Source: Stentor coeruleus
Lineage: Eukaryota > Ciliophora > Heterotrichea > Heterotrichida > Stentoridae
NCBI GenBank assembly: GCA_001970955.1
Contig: MPUH01000764.1
Location: forward strand, 1-36,040
Reading direction: 5' to 3'
Length of the DNA: 36,040 bases
Both the position numbers and the translations under genes were made by a program. The stretch's first letter is position 1; each line of letters starts with the position of its first letter. Below the pieces are notes generated by a model that did no database searches, was not told the DNA's origin, and saw only the letters and a program-made list of their open reading frames with translations. Of the stretch, positions 7,828 through 17,254 are shown piece after piece.

Positions 7828-10800
7828 ATGGAGTCCAAAAAGAAAACAATTTTACGAGATATTAACCTCAAAGGGAATATAAATATAACCTCATCAGTTT
7901 ACCCTGGCAACAAATACAAACTCTCTCGTTGGACCTGGTGGACATTTATTCCTCACAATCTATTTGAACAATTCCAAAGAGTTTCTAACATTTGGTTCCT
8001 AATAGTGTCAATTTTCCAATTGATTCCTTATCAATTAAATCCAACAGACTCTTGGACTACAATTGTCCCTTTGTCTATTTTGTTGCTTATATCTTTACTT
8101 AAAGCTGCTTATTACAACTATAAGCTTGACAAAAAGCTTAGAATTTTAAATAATAGTATCTATCAATATTGGGATGGTGAAAAGTTTAGTCCTATAATTT
8201 CAGAAGATATTGTAGTAGGACAATTTATTGAAGTTGAAGAAGGGCAAATTATCCCTGCTGATATGATACTAGCATATAAACATAAAACTGGACATGTATT
8301 TTTAGATATGAGTCGGCTTTTGGGGTATACCGTTCAAAGAGAAAAAAGGTCAATAGAAAAGTTGGAAAAGGTTATAAATTCTTTTGATGCTGAGATTCAA
8401 GGTGGTGCACGATTTTATGGAATCATGCGTGCTTCAGGGATTGTCAAAGTTCCAGAACCAAGTCCTGATTATAATAATTTCTTTGGAACTTTGAAACTTG
8501 ACCTTCACCCATCAGCTTTAGAACTAACAACATCAAATATTTTATATGCTGGGGGGATTTTGAAAGGAGAAGTGACAATTGTTGGTTTTGTAGTCTATTG
8601 TGGAGAAGACTCTAGGTTATTATTAAATGCAAACCCTTTTAAGAAAAAAATTAGTAGGGTTGAAGAGCAGGTAAATAGATGGGTTTTATGTATTCTTATT
8701 GTTCAAGTTATATTAGTTATAGGTTCTGTTTTTGGGTTTTATTATGCGAATAATTATACTTTAGATGATTATCAACCTCTTGAACCAATTATAACTTTTA
8801 CTTTGCTTTATAACAATATAGTCCCAATATCACTATTCATGGTTATTGATATAATAAGACTTTTACAAAGTTTTTTTTTCAGAAGACAAGCTAAGAGCTA
8901 TATTTTCAATAATGATGATGTTAGTGAAAACCTTGGCCAAATTGATTTTTTAGTTACAGATAAAACAAACAGCTTAACAGAAAAAAACATTATTGTCAAA
9001 TCATGCCTAATTGGAGACAAACTTTTCAAACATGTTGAAGAAATCGATAATAAAGAANTTATTGATATAATAAGACTTTTACAAAGTTTTTTTTTCAGAA
9101 GACAAGCTAAGAGCTATATTTTTAATAATGATGATGTTAGTGAAAACCTTGGCCAAATTGATTTTTTAGTCACAGATAAAACAAACAGCTTAACAGAAAA
9201 AAACATTATTGTCAAATCATGCCTAATTGGAGACAAACTTTTCAAACACGTTGAAGAAATCGATAATAAAGAGCCTATCGATAGTTGCTTTCAAGCTCCT
9301 CCAACCAGTCCAAGAAACCATGAAAATTATTCAGAAACATTTAATGATATGAAAAATTATTTAAATGACCAGCATAGCAACACTCATATTGTAAACTTTA
9401 TGAAATGTTTATCCCTAGCAAATGACCTTGACCAGCATAACAACGAATATTTAGGAAGTAAAGAAGAAATTGCTATGGTTGAAACAGCATCTGAATTAGG
9501 GTACAAACTTTCTATCTATCAAAGAAAACGTCTTGACCTTTTTTATAATCAAAGCTTAGTCACATATAAAGTAGTATCAAATAGCCCATTAAGTAAAAAT
9601 AAAACCAAGTCAAGAATTTTATTAGAAGAACTTATTGGAGGAGGTGGGGTCATATATATAAAAGGTACACCTGAAACTATGCTCCCATTATTAAACATAA
9701 GCTTTGAGCATTTAAACACAATAAGCCAAATTTCTGAAGACTTAGAAGATAACAACTGCCAAGTTTTTATATTAGCTTATAAAAAAATCTCACAACGAGA
9801 TATGAAAGAATACAAGACTAAATTCAAAAAAATCCGTAAGTCTCTTTTAAATTCTGAAGGTAGAGTTGAAGGGATATTTCGACAATTAGAAAAGAATATA
9901 AAATATTTGGGTGTTGTAGCTTTGTGTGAAGAGTTACATAAAGATACACATAATGTATTGCAAAAACTTCAAAATGCAGGGATAAAAATATGGTTAGCAT
10001 CAAGTGATAATTATGCTGAAACTATTTCTATAGCAAAAGAATCACATATTATAGATCCATGTAGTAATATTTTGGCAATTAAAGATGTAGGTTCAGAAAT
10101 CTCAATAAATAAAGTTTTGCTTAAAGGAATCCAAAGGTTTGTATATGGAAGGGCAGAAAAAGAAGTATTACATCGTCAAGGGACAATGGGTATACAAAGG
10201 AAAACAAGGGTTAAAGTTAATTATAACGAGAAAAAACAGGGAAATTATGGAAATACTGATGATGATAATGAAAGCCAAGTAATAAGACCTTTAATATCGA
10301 ATAATGGGGTGTTTAGATCTATGACCAAATTAGATGTTAGTGTAGATACTGAATTATCAAAACCTTTCGATGTTAACGGTATAGACTATTCTGTTGTCAT
10401 TGATAGAAATTCTTTTAAAGTTGCTATAAATGATGAAGACTGCAGAAAACTCTTAGTTTGTGTTCTAGCCTGTGCTAAATCAGTATGTTTTACTGGTCTA
10501 ATGCCTAAAGATAAAGGTAACGTTGTAAAACTTCTAAAAGAAAACTTCAGCTTTAGACCAGTTGTAGCTGCTGTAGGTAGCGGAGAAGGGGATATTAATA
10601 TGCTTCAAAATGCTGATGTGGGTATTGGGATAAATCATCATACACATTCACTTGCTATGAACTATTGTGATGCTATTGTCACACATTTTAGCGATATCGA
10701 TCAATTGATTTTAATACATGGTCATTATACTTATGCAAGGATTTCTAAAGCGATTTTGTTATTTTTATATAAAAACTGCTTATTAACTATTGTACTTTTG

Positions 10801-13800
10801 GCTTATACGTTTTTATGCTCATATTCAGGGACTAGTATTTTTAATGCATCTTTATTAGTTGGATATAACATTTTTTTTACTACATTGCCTATACTTGTTA
10901 TTGGTATTTTTGATGAAGATGTGTCTGCTAAGAAAATTATGTTTAATCCACAAATATATGCATTAGGGATACAAAACTCATTGTTTAATTGGAAAAAATT
11001 CTTGTCTTATACGTTAATATCTTCAGTACAAGGAATAATATTAATCATCCTTTGTTATGTCGCTTTGCCTGAGGTATCATTTAATAATGCTTATACAGAA
11101 AACATAATTGAAATAGGTACATCATTGTATATAACTCTGATTATTGTAGTACTTTTACAGATTTATATTGAAACTTATTGTTATACTCTGTTATACTATT
11201 TTTCAATCCTGTTTTCAATAATCTGCTTAATAATTTTTATAAGCATTGTATCTGAAACTACTTTCCCAGATAGTGAACTTATAGGTGTAGGGTTTATGAT
11301 AACTTTATCCCCATTCTCATTTTTTTCTATGTGTTTTTCTTCAATAGTTTGTATAATTCCTGTGTATTTTTACCACAATTTTACCGAACTCTTCCAACCG
11401 AAATTAATAGAAAAACTCAAGTCAGGCCATTGTCTCTTAAGTCAAATCCCATCAAAACTATCAAAATACAGCCATTCATTACTAAGTTTATACAGACAAT
11501 CTGAGAAATGGAAAAACAAACTCCAAACGCAAAAATTTTCTATGAGTAAAAAAACTCTTCAATTCACATATTCATATATAGAAAAAAAATATGCTCTTGG
11601 TTTCTTTGAAGACCATATAATGATATTCAAATTCACGTTTATTTTATTATGGATTCTCTTGCTTATCTGGACAATATTCNGCCATTCATTACTAAGTTTA
11701 TACAGACAATCTGAGAAATGGAAAAACAAACTCCAAACGCAAAAGTTTTCTATGAGTAAAAAAACTCTTCAATTCACATATTCATATATAGAAAAAAAAT
11801 ATGCTCTTGGTTTCTTTGAAGACCATATAATGATATTTAAATTCACGTTTATTTTATTATGGATTCTCTTGCTTATCTGGACAATATTTGGTGTAACTTT
11901 CCGTCCTGTAACCCTAAGTTATACTCTTGCTCGTATAATAATGATTGCTAGTTGTAGCATTGTAGTTTTTTTATTATGGACTTCCACTTATCAAAAAAAC
12001 TACCGTTTCTATACTTGTGGGATATTATTCATAGGTTTATTAGTAAAATTCGGTTTAGAAGCAAGTTTCAAAAGCACCAGCCTTTTAGCTACAGCCCTAG
12101 TCCCATCAGTAACTTTCATGGTCCTCACAGTCCACTGGGTTGGAATTTGTATTATAAACCTCCTCAATTTAATCCTTTTTCTCATAAGCTTATCAATTGA
12201 ATATAGTGAAAAATTCTCACATGGTAATTCAGCTTTACTTATCCTAAGCACATTTATCTTAATAACATCTATAACAATAACTTCAGCTATCAAAGGATAT
12301 TATTGTGAAACAGCTAGAAGGACTGAACATATCCTCATGAATAATCATAAAGCTGGTATTGAAAAAACTCATTCAATATTAAGCATAATGCTCCCTAGAT
12401 TTGTCAGAAATAGAGTTAAAGATGGTGTTAGGTATATATCTGAAAACCAAGGCGATGTGACTATATTATTTTGTGATATTTGTGACTTTGATAAAATATG
12501 CAAAGACTATAAACCTGAAGAATTAACTTTTTTCCTTGATAGTCTTTTTAGTAATTTTGATAGTTTATGTGAAAGTACTGGGGTTACAAAAATTGAAACT
12601 GTAGGGAAAACTTATATGGCTTGTGCTGGGCTTAAAGATAGTGATAAAGAATTACCATTACATTTTAGAAAAGAATGTCATGCTAGAAGGACTGTTGAAC
12701 TTGCTTTTGCTATAATAGAAGAAGTGAGTAATATACAATTAAAAAATGGGAATAGCCTTCAGGTTAAAATTGGTATTAATAGTGGACAAGTTTCAGCAGG
12801 GGTTGTTGGGTATCATAAGCCTCAGTTTTCTTTAGTTGGAGATACAGTTAATACAGCAAGTCGTATGTGTTCAACATTAGATCAATCAAATAGTATACAA
12901 ATCTCAACAACTACATATGAATTACTTAAAGACAATGATGAATATACATTTACTCCTAAGATGGTATATGCAAAAGGTAAAGGGGATATACAAGTTTATA
13001 TAATCTCAGAAACTAAACCTGATAGTTTTGATATGGCAGGTGGTATAGCTTCATCAAATGGAATCTCAACTTTAATGTTTTCAACAAATGGGAATAGTGA
13101 AAGATCTTTTGCTGATGATACTCCAATAGAAGCATATGCTGCTCCTGATAGAAACTCAAGAAATTCTCATACATGGAAAGAAACAATTCTTAAAAAATCA
13201 GGCAAAGGGATAATTATCAACAAACCTCCTTTGTTTATAAACTTTTCAGTATCGAAAAAGGAAAAAGAATTTCAGCTTAAAAGATTCGAAGGGACTTTTA
13301 AATCGATTTTCCTTTCACTTATCATAGCAGTGATAACATTTTCATTACTCCTCCTTATAGTTATAATCCAATATTTCACAACAAAAAGTTTTGATAACAT
13401 AGGAATTGTGGTTGGTAAAAGCATTGTAGTATTTTACCTTATGCTTTTATTATGTTTTTTAAAACTCACAGCTAATAAAATAGTTCCTGAAGTAAATTTC
13501 GATAGAGAAGAAAGTTTATCAAGTGAAACATTTACTAGTAAAGAACATACTGAACTTGATCAAAAGTATAATAGGAAAATGATATACCCTGTATTGATAG
13601 TTTTATGTTTGTTTATTATGATGATAGAAACTATGTTTTATATCCCTTATGCAAGTGAAATCCCATCAGATTTTGTAGGTTTAGAAGTTATGTATATAAT
13701 CCTATTATTATGCCATACTAGTGAATGCTCATTGTTTATGACTTTTTCAATAAATGTTTTGCTTTTCGTCCCTTGGATTATTCTTGCTTGTTATTCTGAT

Positions 13801-14607
13801 AATATAAGTTGGCATTTAACTAATGCATTACTCGCTGCAGGTTTTTCAATAATTAACCTCAAAGCAATTTATTCGCAAGAAAAACACGACCGGACAAACT
13901 TTAACTTATCTTTATTAGCCGATAAAGAAATCAACGATAATTTATCTTTATTAGTCCAAATGATGCCTCCACATGTTATAGAACATTTAGAAAAAGACCA
14001 AGCTTTTACTGATAACCTTCATGCTGTAACTTTGATTTTTGCTGATATTGTTGGTTTTACAGACTGGAGTTCACATAAATCTCCTAATCAAATAGTAGAA
14101 ATGTTGTCTAATCTTTTTACACGTTTTGATAAACTGTGTGTAGAATATGATGTTTATAAAGTTCATACAATAGGAGATTGTTATGTTGTTATGGGAGATA
14201 CGGGGAAGAAATCGAGAAATCCTTCACAAGAATGTTTGAATGTAATAAAAATGGCCCATAGGATGATTGATGTGATTAAAGAAGAGAATATTAAACATGC
14301 ATCAAGTTTGAATATGAGGATTGGAGTACATACTGGGGATATTATTGCTGGGGTTATTGGAACTAGTATTGTTAGATATGATATTTGGGGACCTGATGTG
14401 TTGATTGCTAATAAAATGGAAAGCAATGGCAAACCTGGACGTATAAAAATTAGCTTTGATACTAAGGAAATGCTGGAAAGTAGGATACAATCCGGGTTTG
14501 TTTATGAGGAAAGCGATAAAATTGATGTAACGGCTATTGGGGTGACTAAACGCACTTATTTTCTCAATTGTAATGATATAAATTCTCTTGTCCCGGTGGG
14601 CGAATAA
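7828..14607 (+). CDS. Guanylyl cyclase with N-terminal P4-ATPase-like domain
   Basis: This is a fused flippase-like/cyclase protein of the kind known from ciliates and apicomplexans, expected to make cGMP at a membrane. It reads as 2259 residues, but two N-linked duplications (72 and 70 codons) are probably assembly artefacts, leaving about 2117. Residues 28-67 match the P4-ATPase N-terminal signature (NKYKL, LFEQFQRVSNIWF). The pump half is degenerate: DKTN at 378 instead of DKTG, SSDN for TGDK, GSGEGD (917-922) for GDGxND, so it is probably not an active pump. Cyclase domain 1 (about 1540-1730) has K1588, E1590, S1668, N1675 and R1679; domain 2 (about 2065-2230) has metal-type D2073 and D2117 but L2192 and K2196 at the Asn and Arg positions. 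This is the inverted domain order known from Paramecium and Plasmodium cyclases. E1590 with S1668 favours GTP over ATP. Several hydrophobic helices precede each cyclase domain. Confidence 0.93.
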   Translation: MESKKKTILRDINLKGNINITSSVYPGNKYKLSRWTWWTFIPHNLFEQFQRVSNIWFLIVSIFQLIPYQLNPTDSWTTIVPLSILLLISLLKAAYYNYKLDKKLRILNNSIYQYWDGEKFSPIISEDIVVGQFIEVEEGQIIPADMILAYKHKTGHVFLDMSRLLGYTVQREKRSIEKLEKVINSFDAEIQGGARFYGIMRASGIVKVPEPSPDYNNFFGTLKLDLHPSALELTTSNILYAGGILKGEVTIVGFVVYCGEDSRLLLNANPFKKKISRVEEQVNRWVLCILIVQVILVIGSVFGFYYANNYTLDDYQPLEPIITFTLLYNNIVPISLFMVIDIIRLLQSFFFRRQAKSYIFNNDDVSENLGQIDFLVTDKTNSLTEKNIIVKSCLIGDKLFKHVEEIDNKEXIDIIRLLQSFFFRRQAKSYIFNNDDVSENLGQIDFLVTDKTNSLTEKNIIVKSCLIGDKLFKHVEEIDNKEPIDSCFQAPPTSPRNHENYSETFNDMKNYLNDQHSNTHIVNFMKCLSLANDLDQHNNEYLGSKEEIAMVETASELGYKLSIYQRKRLDLFYNQSLVTYKVVSNSPLSKNKTKSRILLEELIGGGGVIYIKGTPETMLPLLNISFEHLNTISQISEDLEDNNCQVFILAYKKISQRDMKEYKTKFKKIRKSLLNSEGRVEGIFRQLEKNIKYLGVVALCEELHKDTHNVLQKLQNAGIKIWLASSDNYAETISIAKESHIIDPCSNILAIKDVGSEISINKVLLKGIQRFVYGRAEKEVLHRQGTMGIQRKTRVKVNYNEKKQGNYGNTDDDNESQVIRPLISNNGVFRSMTKLDVSVDTELSKPFDVNGIDYSVVIDRNSFKVAINDEDCRKLLVCVLACAKSVCFTGLMPKDKGNVVKLLKENFSFRPVVAAVGSGEGDINMLQNADVGIGINHHTHSLAMNYCDAIVTHFSDIDQLILIHGHYTYARISKAILLFLYKNCLLTIVLLAYTFLCSYSGTSIFNASLLVGYNIFFTTLPILVIGIFDEDVSAKKIMFNPQIYALGIQNSLFNWKKFLSYTLISSVQGIILIILCYVALPEVSFNNAYTENIIEIGTSLYITLIIVVLLQIYIETYCYTLLYYFSILFSIICLIIFISIVSETTFPDSELIGVGFMITLSPFSFFSMCFSSIVCIIPVYFYHNFTELFQPKLIEKLKSGHCLLSQIPSKLSKYSHSLLSLYRQSEKWKNKLQTQKFSMSKKTLQFTYSYIEKKYALGFFEDHIMIFKFTFILLWILLLIWTIFXHSLLSLYRQSEKWKNKLQTQKFSMSKKTLQFTYSYIEKKYALGFFEDHIMIFKFTFILLWILLLIWTIFGVTFRPVTLSYTLARIIMIASCSIVVFLLWTSTYQKNYRFYTCGILFIGLLVKFGLEASFKSTSLLATALVPSVTFMVLTVHWVGICIINLLNLILFLISLSIEYSEKFSHGNSALLILSTFILITSITITSAIKGYYCETARRTEHILMNNHKAGIEKTHSILSIMLPRFVRNRVKDGVRYISENQGDVTILFCDICDFDKICKDYKPEELTFFLDSLFSNFDSLCESTGVTKIETVGKTYMACAGLKDSDKELPLHFRKECHARRTVELAFAIIEEVSNIQLKNGNSLQVKIGINSGQVSAGVVGYHKPQFSLVGDTVNTASRMCSTLDQSNSIQISTTTYELLKDNDEYTFTPKMVYAKGKGDIQVYIISETKPDSFDMAGGIASSNGISTLMFSTNGNSERSFADDTPIEAYAAPDRNSRNSHTWKETILKKSGKGIIINKPPLFINFSVSKKEKEFQLKRFEGTFKSIFLSLIIAVITFSLLLLIVIIQYFTTKSFDNIGIVVGKSIVVFYLMLLLCFLKLTANKIVPEVNFDREESLSSETFTSKEHTELDQKYNRKMIYPVLIVLCLFIMMIETMFYIPYASEIPSDFVGLEVMYIILLLCHTSECSLFMTFSINVLLFVPWIILACYSDNISWHLTNALLAAGFSIINLKAIYSQEKHDRTNFNLSLLADKEINDNLSLLVQMMPPHVIEHLEKDQAFTDNLHAVTLIFADIVGFTDWSSHKSPNQIVEMLSNLFTRFDKLCVEYDVYKVHTIGDCYVVMGDTGKKSRNPSQECLNVIKMAHRMIDVIKEENIKHASSLNMRIGVHTGDIIAGVIGTSIVRYDIWGPDVLIANKMESNGKPGRIKISFDTKEMLESRIQSGFVYEESDKIDVTAIGVTKRTYFLNCNDINSLVPVGE
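8843..9273. repeat. N-linked direct duplication in the cyclase, about 215 bp
   Basis: 8843-9057 and the sequence from 9059 are near-identical copies joined by a single N at 9058. They differ at three clear sites plus one at the very end of the first copy, all transitions. The period is 216 bp (72 codons), so the frame survives. The phosphorylation-site motif DKTN would appear twice, which no P-type ATPase needs. The best reading is two overlapping contig ends, probably of different alleles, placed side by side. Confidence 0.9.
11471..11889. repeat. N-linked direct duplication in the cyclase, about 209 bp
   Basis: 11471-11679 and the sequence from 11681 are near-identical, joined by an N at 11680, with a period of 210 bp (70 codons). 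Differences are A/G, C/T and a C/T at the end of the first copy. A basic segment and one hydrophobic helix before cyclase domain 1 are doubled. The pattern is the same as at 9058. Confidence 0.9.
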
Positions 14608-15033
14608 TAATAAGGCTGATTAATTAGAGTTAGATTTTAAGGTATGCTTTTTGAGATGGGTATGGAAATGGCAATTTAAATGCTTTTTTTTTGGATTAGA
14701 GAGTTTTTGTGAAGTTGGTATTTGTAAATTTAGCTTTTAAAGAATCTTTTATAAGTTTCTATAATTACAGTGAAAATCACTTATAAAAAAATCAAAATTC
14801 TGTTTAGTTATTTCCCTTTCTTTAATNTTGTGAAGTTGGTATTTGTAAATTTAGCTTTTAAAGAATCTTTTATAAGTTTCTATAATTACAGCGAAAATCA
14901 CTTATAAAAAAATCAAAATTCTGTTTAGTTATTTCCCTTTCTTTAACATCAAGCCCTAAAATTTTATAATTACAACATTAATTATCATTATACAATGCAA
15001 GCTATAAAAGCTTTTAACCTTCTTTAAATATTA
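14608..15033. other. Convergent 3' flanks containing an N-linked duplication
   Basis: This 426-bp region lies between the stops of the cyclase (plus) and an unknown gene (minus). 14707-14826 is repeated from 14828, joined by an N at 14827 (period 121 bp), with one T/C difference inside and one at the end. No open frame or RNA gene is seen. The plus strand is G/T-rich just after the cyclase stop. Confidence 0.75.
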
Positions 15034-15591
15034 CTACCATCCCACAATCTGTGAGTTACTGAGCTCTTTAACTTTATTTCTTTTATCTTTAACATCAGTC
15101 TTATTCAAAACCATTTGGTTTTGTTTTTGTGCACTACTTCTATGCGTTGGCATCTCTTGAGTTTTCGCTCTGTAATTTGGATAAAGAACTTCTTGACTTC
15201 TATTTTTTATTTTATCATCAGGCCCACTGAGCTTTTTGGTTGAAATCACTAAAAAGCTATTAAAAATACCACTAGAATCGTTTCTATACGTACAAGAAAT
15301 CGGCAAATCATTTAAAGAACTTCGTGTTGTATGCATTCGATTAGGACTTTGAGAAGTTTTTAATTGTTGATAAGCTAGTTTCGGGTTAAAAAAATGTATT
15401 TTTCTTGATTTATGCCTTGGTGTACTTGGCTTAACTGTGACAAAAGTTTGTGAGGAAGCTCGGAAGTTGTTATGTTTTTGCTGATAAGCATCCGATTTTT
15501 TTGTGATAATTCCCAATAAAAACGTTAGAGTGTTTGCTTTTGAACTTCTTTTATAAGTATCCTCTAGGGTCTTTTGAGTGCACTTTTCCAT
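15034..15591 (-). CDS. Unknown basic protein, 185 residues
   Basis: A complete frame runs from an ATG at 15591 (MEKCTQKTLEDTYKRS) to TAA. It is basic throughout and rich in Lys, Ser, Arg, Asn and Gln, with no predicted membrane segment or recognisable domain. There are SP or TP sites (KPSTPRHKSRK, TSQSPNR). It is convergent with the cyclase gene and 119 bp downstream of the stop of the next minus-strand gene. It could be a cytoskeleton-associated or nucleic-acid-binding protein on charge alone; I make no functional call. Confidence 0.65.
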   Translation of the reverse strand: MEKCTQKTLEDTYKRSSKANTLTFLLGIITKKSDAYQQKHNNFRASSQTFVTVKPSTPRHKSRKIHFFNPKLAYQQLKTSQSPNRMHTTRSSLNDLPISCTYRNDSSGIFNSFLVISTKKLSGPDDKIKNRSQEVLYPNYRAKTQEMPTHRSSAQKQNQMVLNKTDVKDKRNKVKELSNSQIVGW

Positions 15592-15710
15592 TGTATCTTT
15601 ATATAATTAATTTTTCTAATAATCTCTTAAACTATCACAATTATGTAATTTTATTAGTTAGATATAAGTATTTTAGATGCATAAAATACAATTATTTTAT
15701 TTTCTTAGGG

Positions 15711-16082
15711 TTATTGTAATAAGCATTGCTGGCAAGCTAAATTGTTCCCATCGTCGATTCTCTCTGATTGTCTTGAACTTTTTCTATTTACATATTTATA
15801 AACATCTTCTTTTGATGTGATAATATAGTTGTTAGTTGTTTTTGGATAATCATCTATGAGTCTACCTTCGAACTCTCCAAAGTCCCCAATTTTCCCATAG
15901 TATGAGACTAGATTTTCATTTACTATATCATTCTTTGATTCTACAGGGACAGATTCTTTATGGGGATTAGGGTCAGTTGAAAGACTTCGTATAGTTGAAT
16001 TTGGTTCTTGGAGATCTTTCTTAGATTTTTCTTGCATTTCTACCAAAATTTTTGAGCTCTTGTCCTGAATGAATTTTGACAT
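15711..16082 (-). CDS. Small protein with CaaX prenylation motif (CLLQ)
   Basis: I choose the ATG at 16082-16080 (MSKFIQDKSSKIL), giving 123 residues; the open frame extends about 20 codons further upstream but only to a TTG. The body is hydrophilic with many Ser, Asp, Lys and Asn, and no known domain. The last residues are CQQCLLQ followed by TAA, a textbook CaaX box (Cys, two aliphatics, Gln) with a second Cys three residues before it, which suits farnesylation plus palmitoylation. It is therefore probably a membrane-tethered adaptor-type protein. The gene at 19468-20220 ends in the same pattern (CQSCQVF). Prenylation is inferred from the motif only. Confidence 0.65.
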   Translation of the reverse strand: MSKFIQDKSSKILVEMQEKSKKDLQEPNSTIRSLSTDPNPHKESVPVESKNDIVNENLVSYYGKIGDFGEFEGRLIDDYPKTTNNYIITSKEDVYKYVNRKSSRQSERIDDGNNLACQQCLLQ

Positions 16083-16688
16083 TATAAATAATACTTGACT
16101 ACAGAAATTATTATTCAGATTATCAAAATGAAACAAAGGCAAAAAGTTACAATTTTTCTATCTAATAATACAGTATTATTAAATTTGAATCTGATTAGTT
16201 AAAGCTAAGAATTTATTTAATTTAAAAAACAAGTTTATTATAAGCATTCATGAAAAAAGTTTATGACAAAATCATTATAGCAAGAATTATATAAAAGTTT
16301 ATAATTAAAATCATCATACCCAGCACAAAAAATTATTTTTGTCATCAACAATCAATATAAAACCCAATTAATCTAAACTTAAAAAACATAAATTACAAAA
16401 ATCATAACTCAGAATCCCTAAATATATTATCAATATATCCCAATATCAAAAAACCCTAAACTTTAAAATTTAACTTTCTAATCTTAATCCTATCTTAAAC
16501 TCCTAATTCCTCCTCAACAAATCCTCAAATCCTAAACTCCCTGATCTTACTATAAAAAAATCATCCTCCACCTTTCCCATATATTCTCCCCACCTTCAAA
16601 CATGCTTTTTTTACACACACAATCCATTTTCACATCATCCAAAAATCGTCAAACTTTTTAAAAATTCTTCAAAATCCTATAATTATTA
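16083..16688. promoter_or_regulatory. 606-bp divergent intergenic region
   Basis: This is the shared upstream region of the CaaX gene (minus) and the coiled-coil gene (plus). The 300 bp before the plus-strand gene contain only a handful of G residues on the plus strand and are C/A/T-rich. No open frame or RNA gene is seen. Confidence 0.55.
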
Positions 16689-17228
16689 ATGAATTCGAAT
16701 AACAAAACGAAATATTCGTTAAACATCCCACAATCCCCTCCAAGTTTAGACTTTAGTACATTTAGCCTATTAAGCGAAACTGAATCCGATCGCATCAACA
16801 CAAATGCTTTTGTCAGTCAAATTAATGAACTTAAAGCCCAGCTAGAAATTGTTAACGAAGATCGCCAACGGCTTAAAAAAGAAAATGAAAAACTTAAACA
16901 AGAAAAAAACACAGACTTATCTAAGCTTATATCCACACATGCAGAAATGCAAAAGCATATCGAAAATGAAAAGCAAGCAAATCTTCAGCATGAAGTCCAA
17001 AAACTCAAAAAAGAATGTGAAGAAAAAGATAAATTGCTGAATATGATGAGATCTTTATTGGGAGGTAACAAAGAGTTAAATCACATTTTGAAAGAAAACC
17101 AAGAAAATAGTATAAAAGTTCTAGCAAGTCCAATAAAATATCCACAATTTCATCAAAGTAGGCTTCCTGGTGCTAGAGGTACTTTGAAAACTAATAGGTC
17201 TATATCTCCATATACTAAATATACTTAG
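16689..17228 (+). CDS. Short coiled-coil protein, 179 residues
   Basis: The frame starts at an ATG at 16689 (MNSNNKTKYSLN) and ends in TAG. After a Ser/Pro-rich N-terminus (about 40 residues), residues 45-115 form a strong predicted coiled coil (INELKAQLEIVNEDRQRLKK, then EKLKQEK). The C-terminal tail is basic and ends in RSISPYTKYT, close to the SPYGKR motif of two other proteins here. No catalytic domain is visible. Its stop lies only 26 bp from the stop of the convergent gene 17255-19165. Confidence 0.72.
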   Translation: MNSNNKTKYSLNIPQSPPSLDFSTFSLLSETESDRINTNAFVSQINELKAQLEIVNEDRQRLKKENEKLKQEKNTDLSKLISTHAEMQKHIENEKQANLQHEVQKLKKECEEKDKLLNMMRSLLGGNKELNHILKENQENSIKVLASPIKYPQFHQSRLPGARGTLKTNRSISPYTKYT

Positions 17229-17254
17229 ACTTATGATTATATAAATCATAAAAT
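17229..17254. terminator. 26-bp convergent 3' region with 8-bp palindrome
   Basis: Only 26 bp separate the TAG of 16689-17228 and the stop of the minus-strand gene. They hold a perfect inverted repeat, TTATGATT-ATATA-AATCATAA (17231-17251). A shared bidirectional cleavage/polyadenylation signal is a plausible inference. The two mRNAs must overlap unless their 3' UTRs are a few bases long. Confidence 0.45.

Noticed and set aside
9058..9058. The doubled DKTN region as a genuine second phosphorylation domain
   Set aside because: Copies are about 98% identical, joined at an N, and the same pattern occurs at three other N positions, two of them non-coding.
12009..12293. Open frames antisense or frame-shifted within the cyclase
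   Set aside because: They lie entirely within the conserved cyclase coding frame and show no family features.
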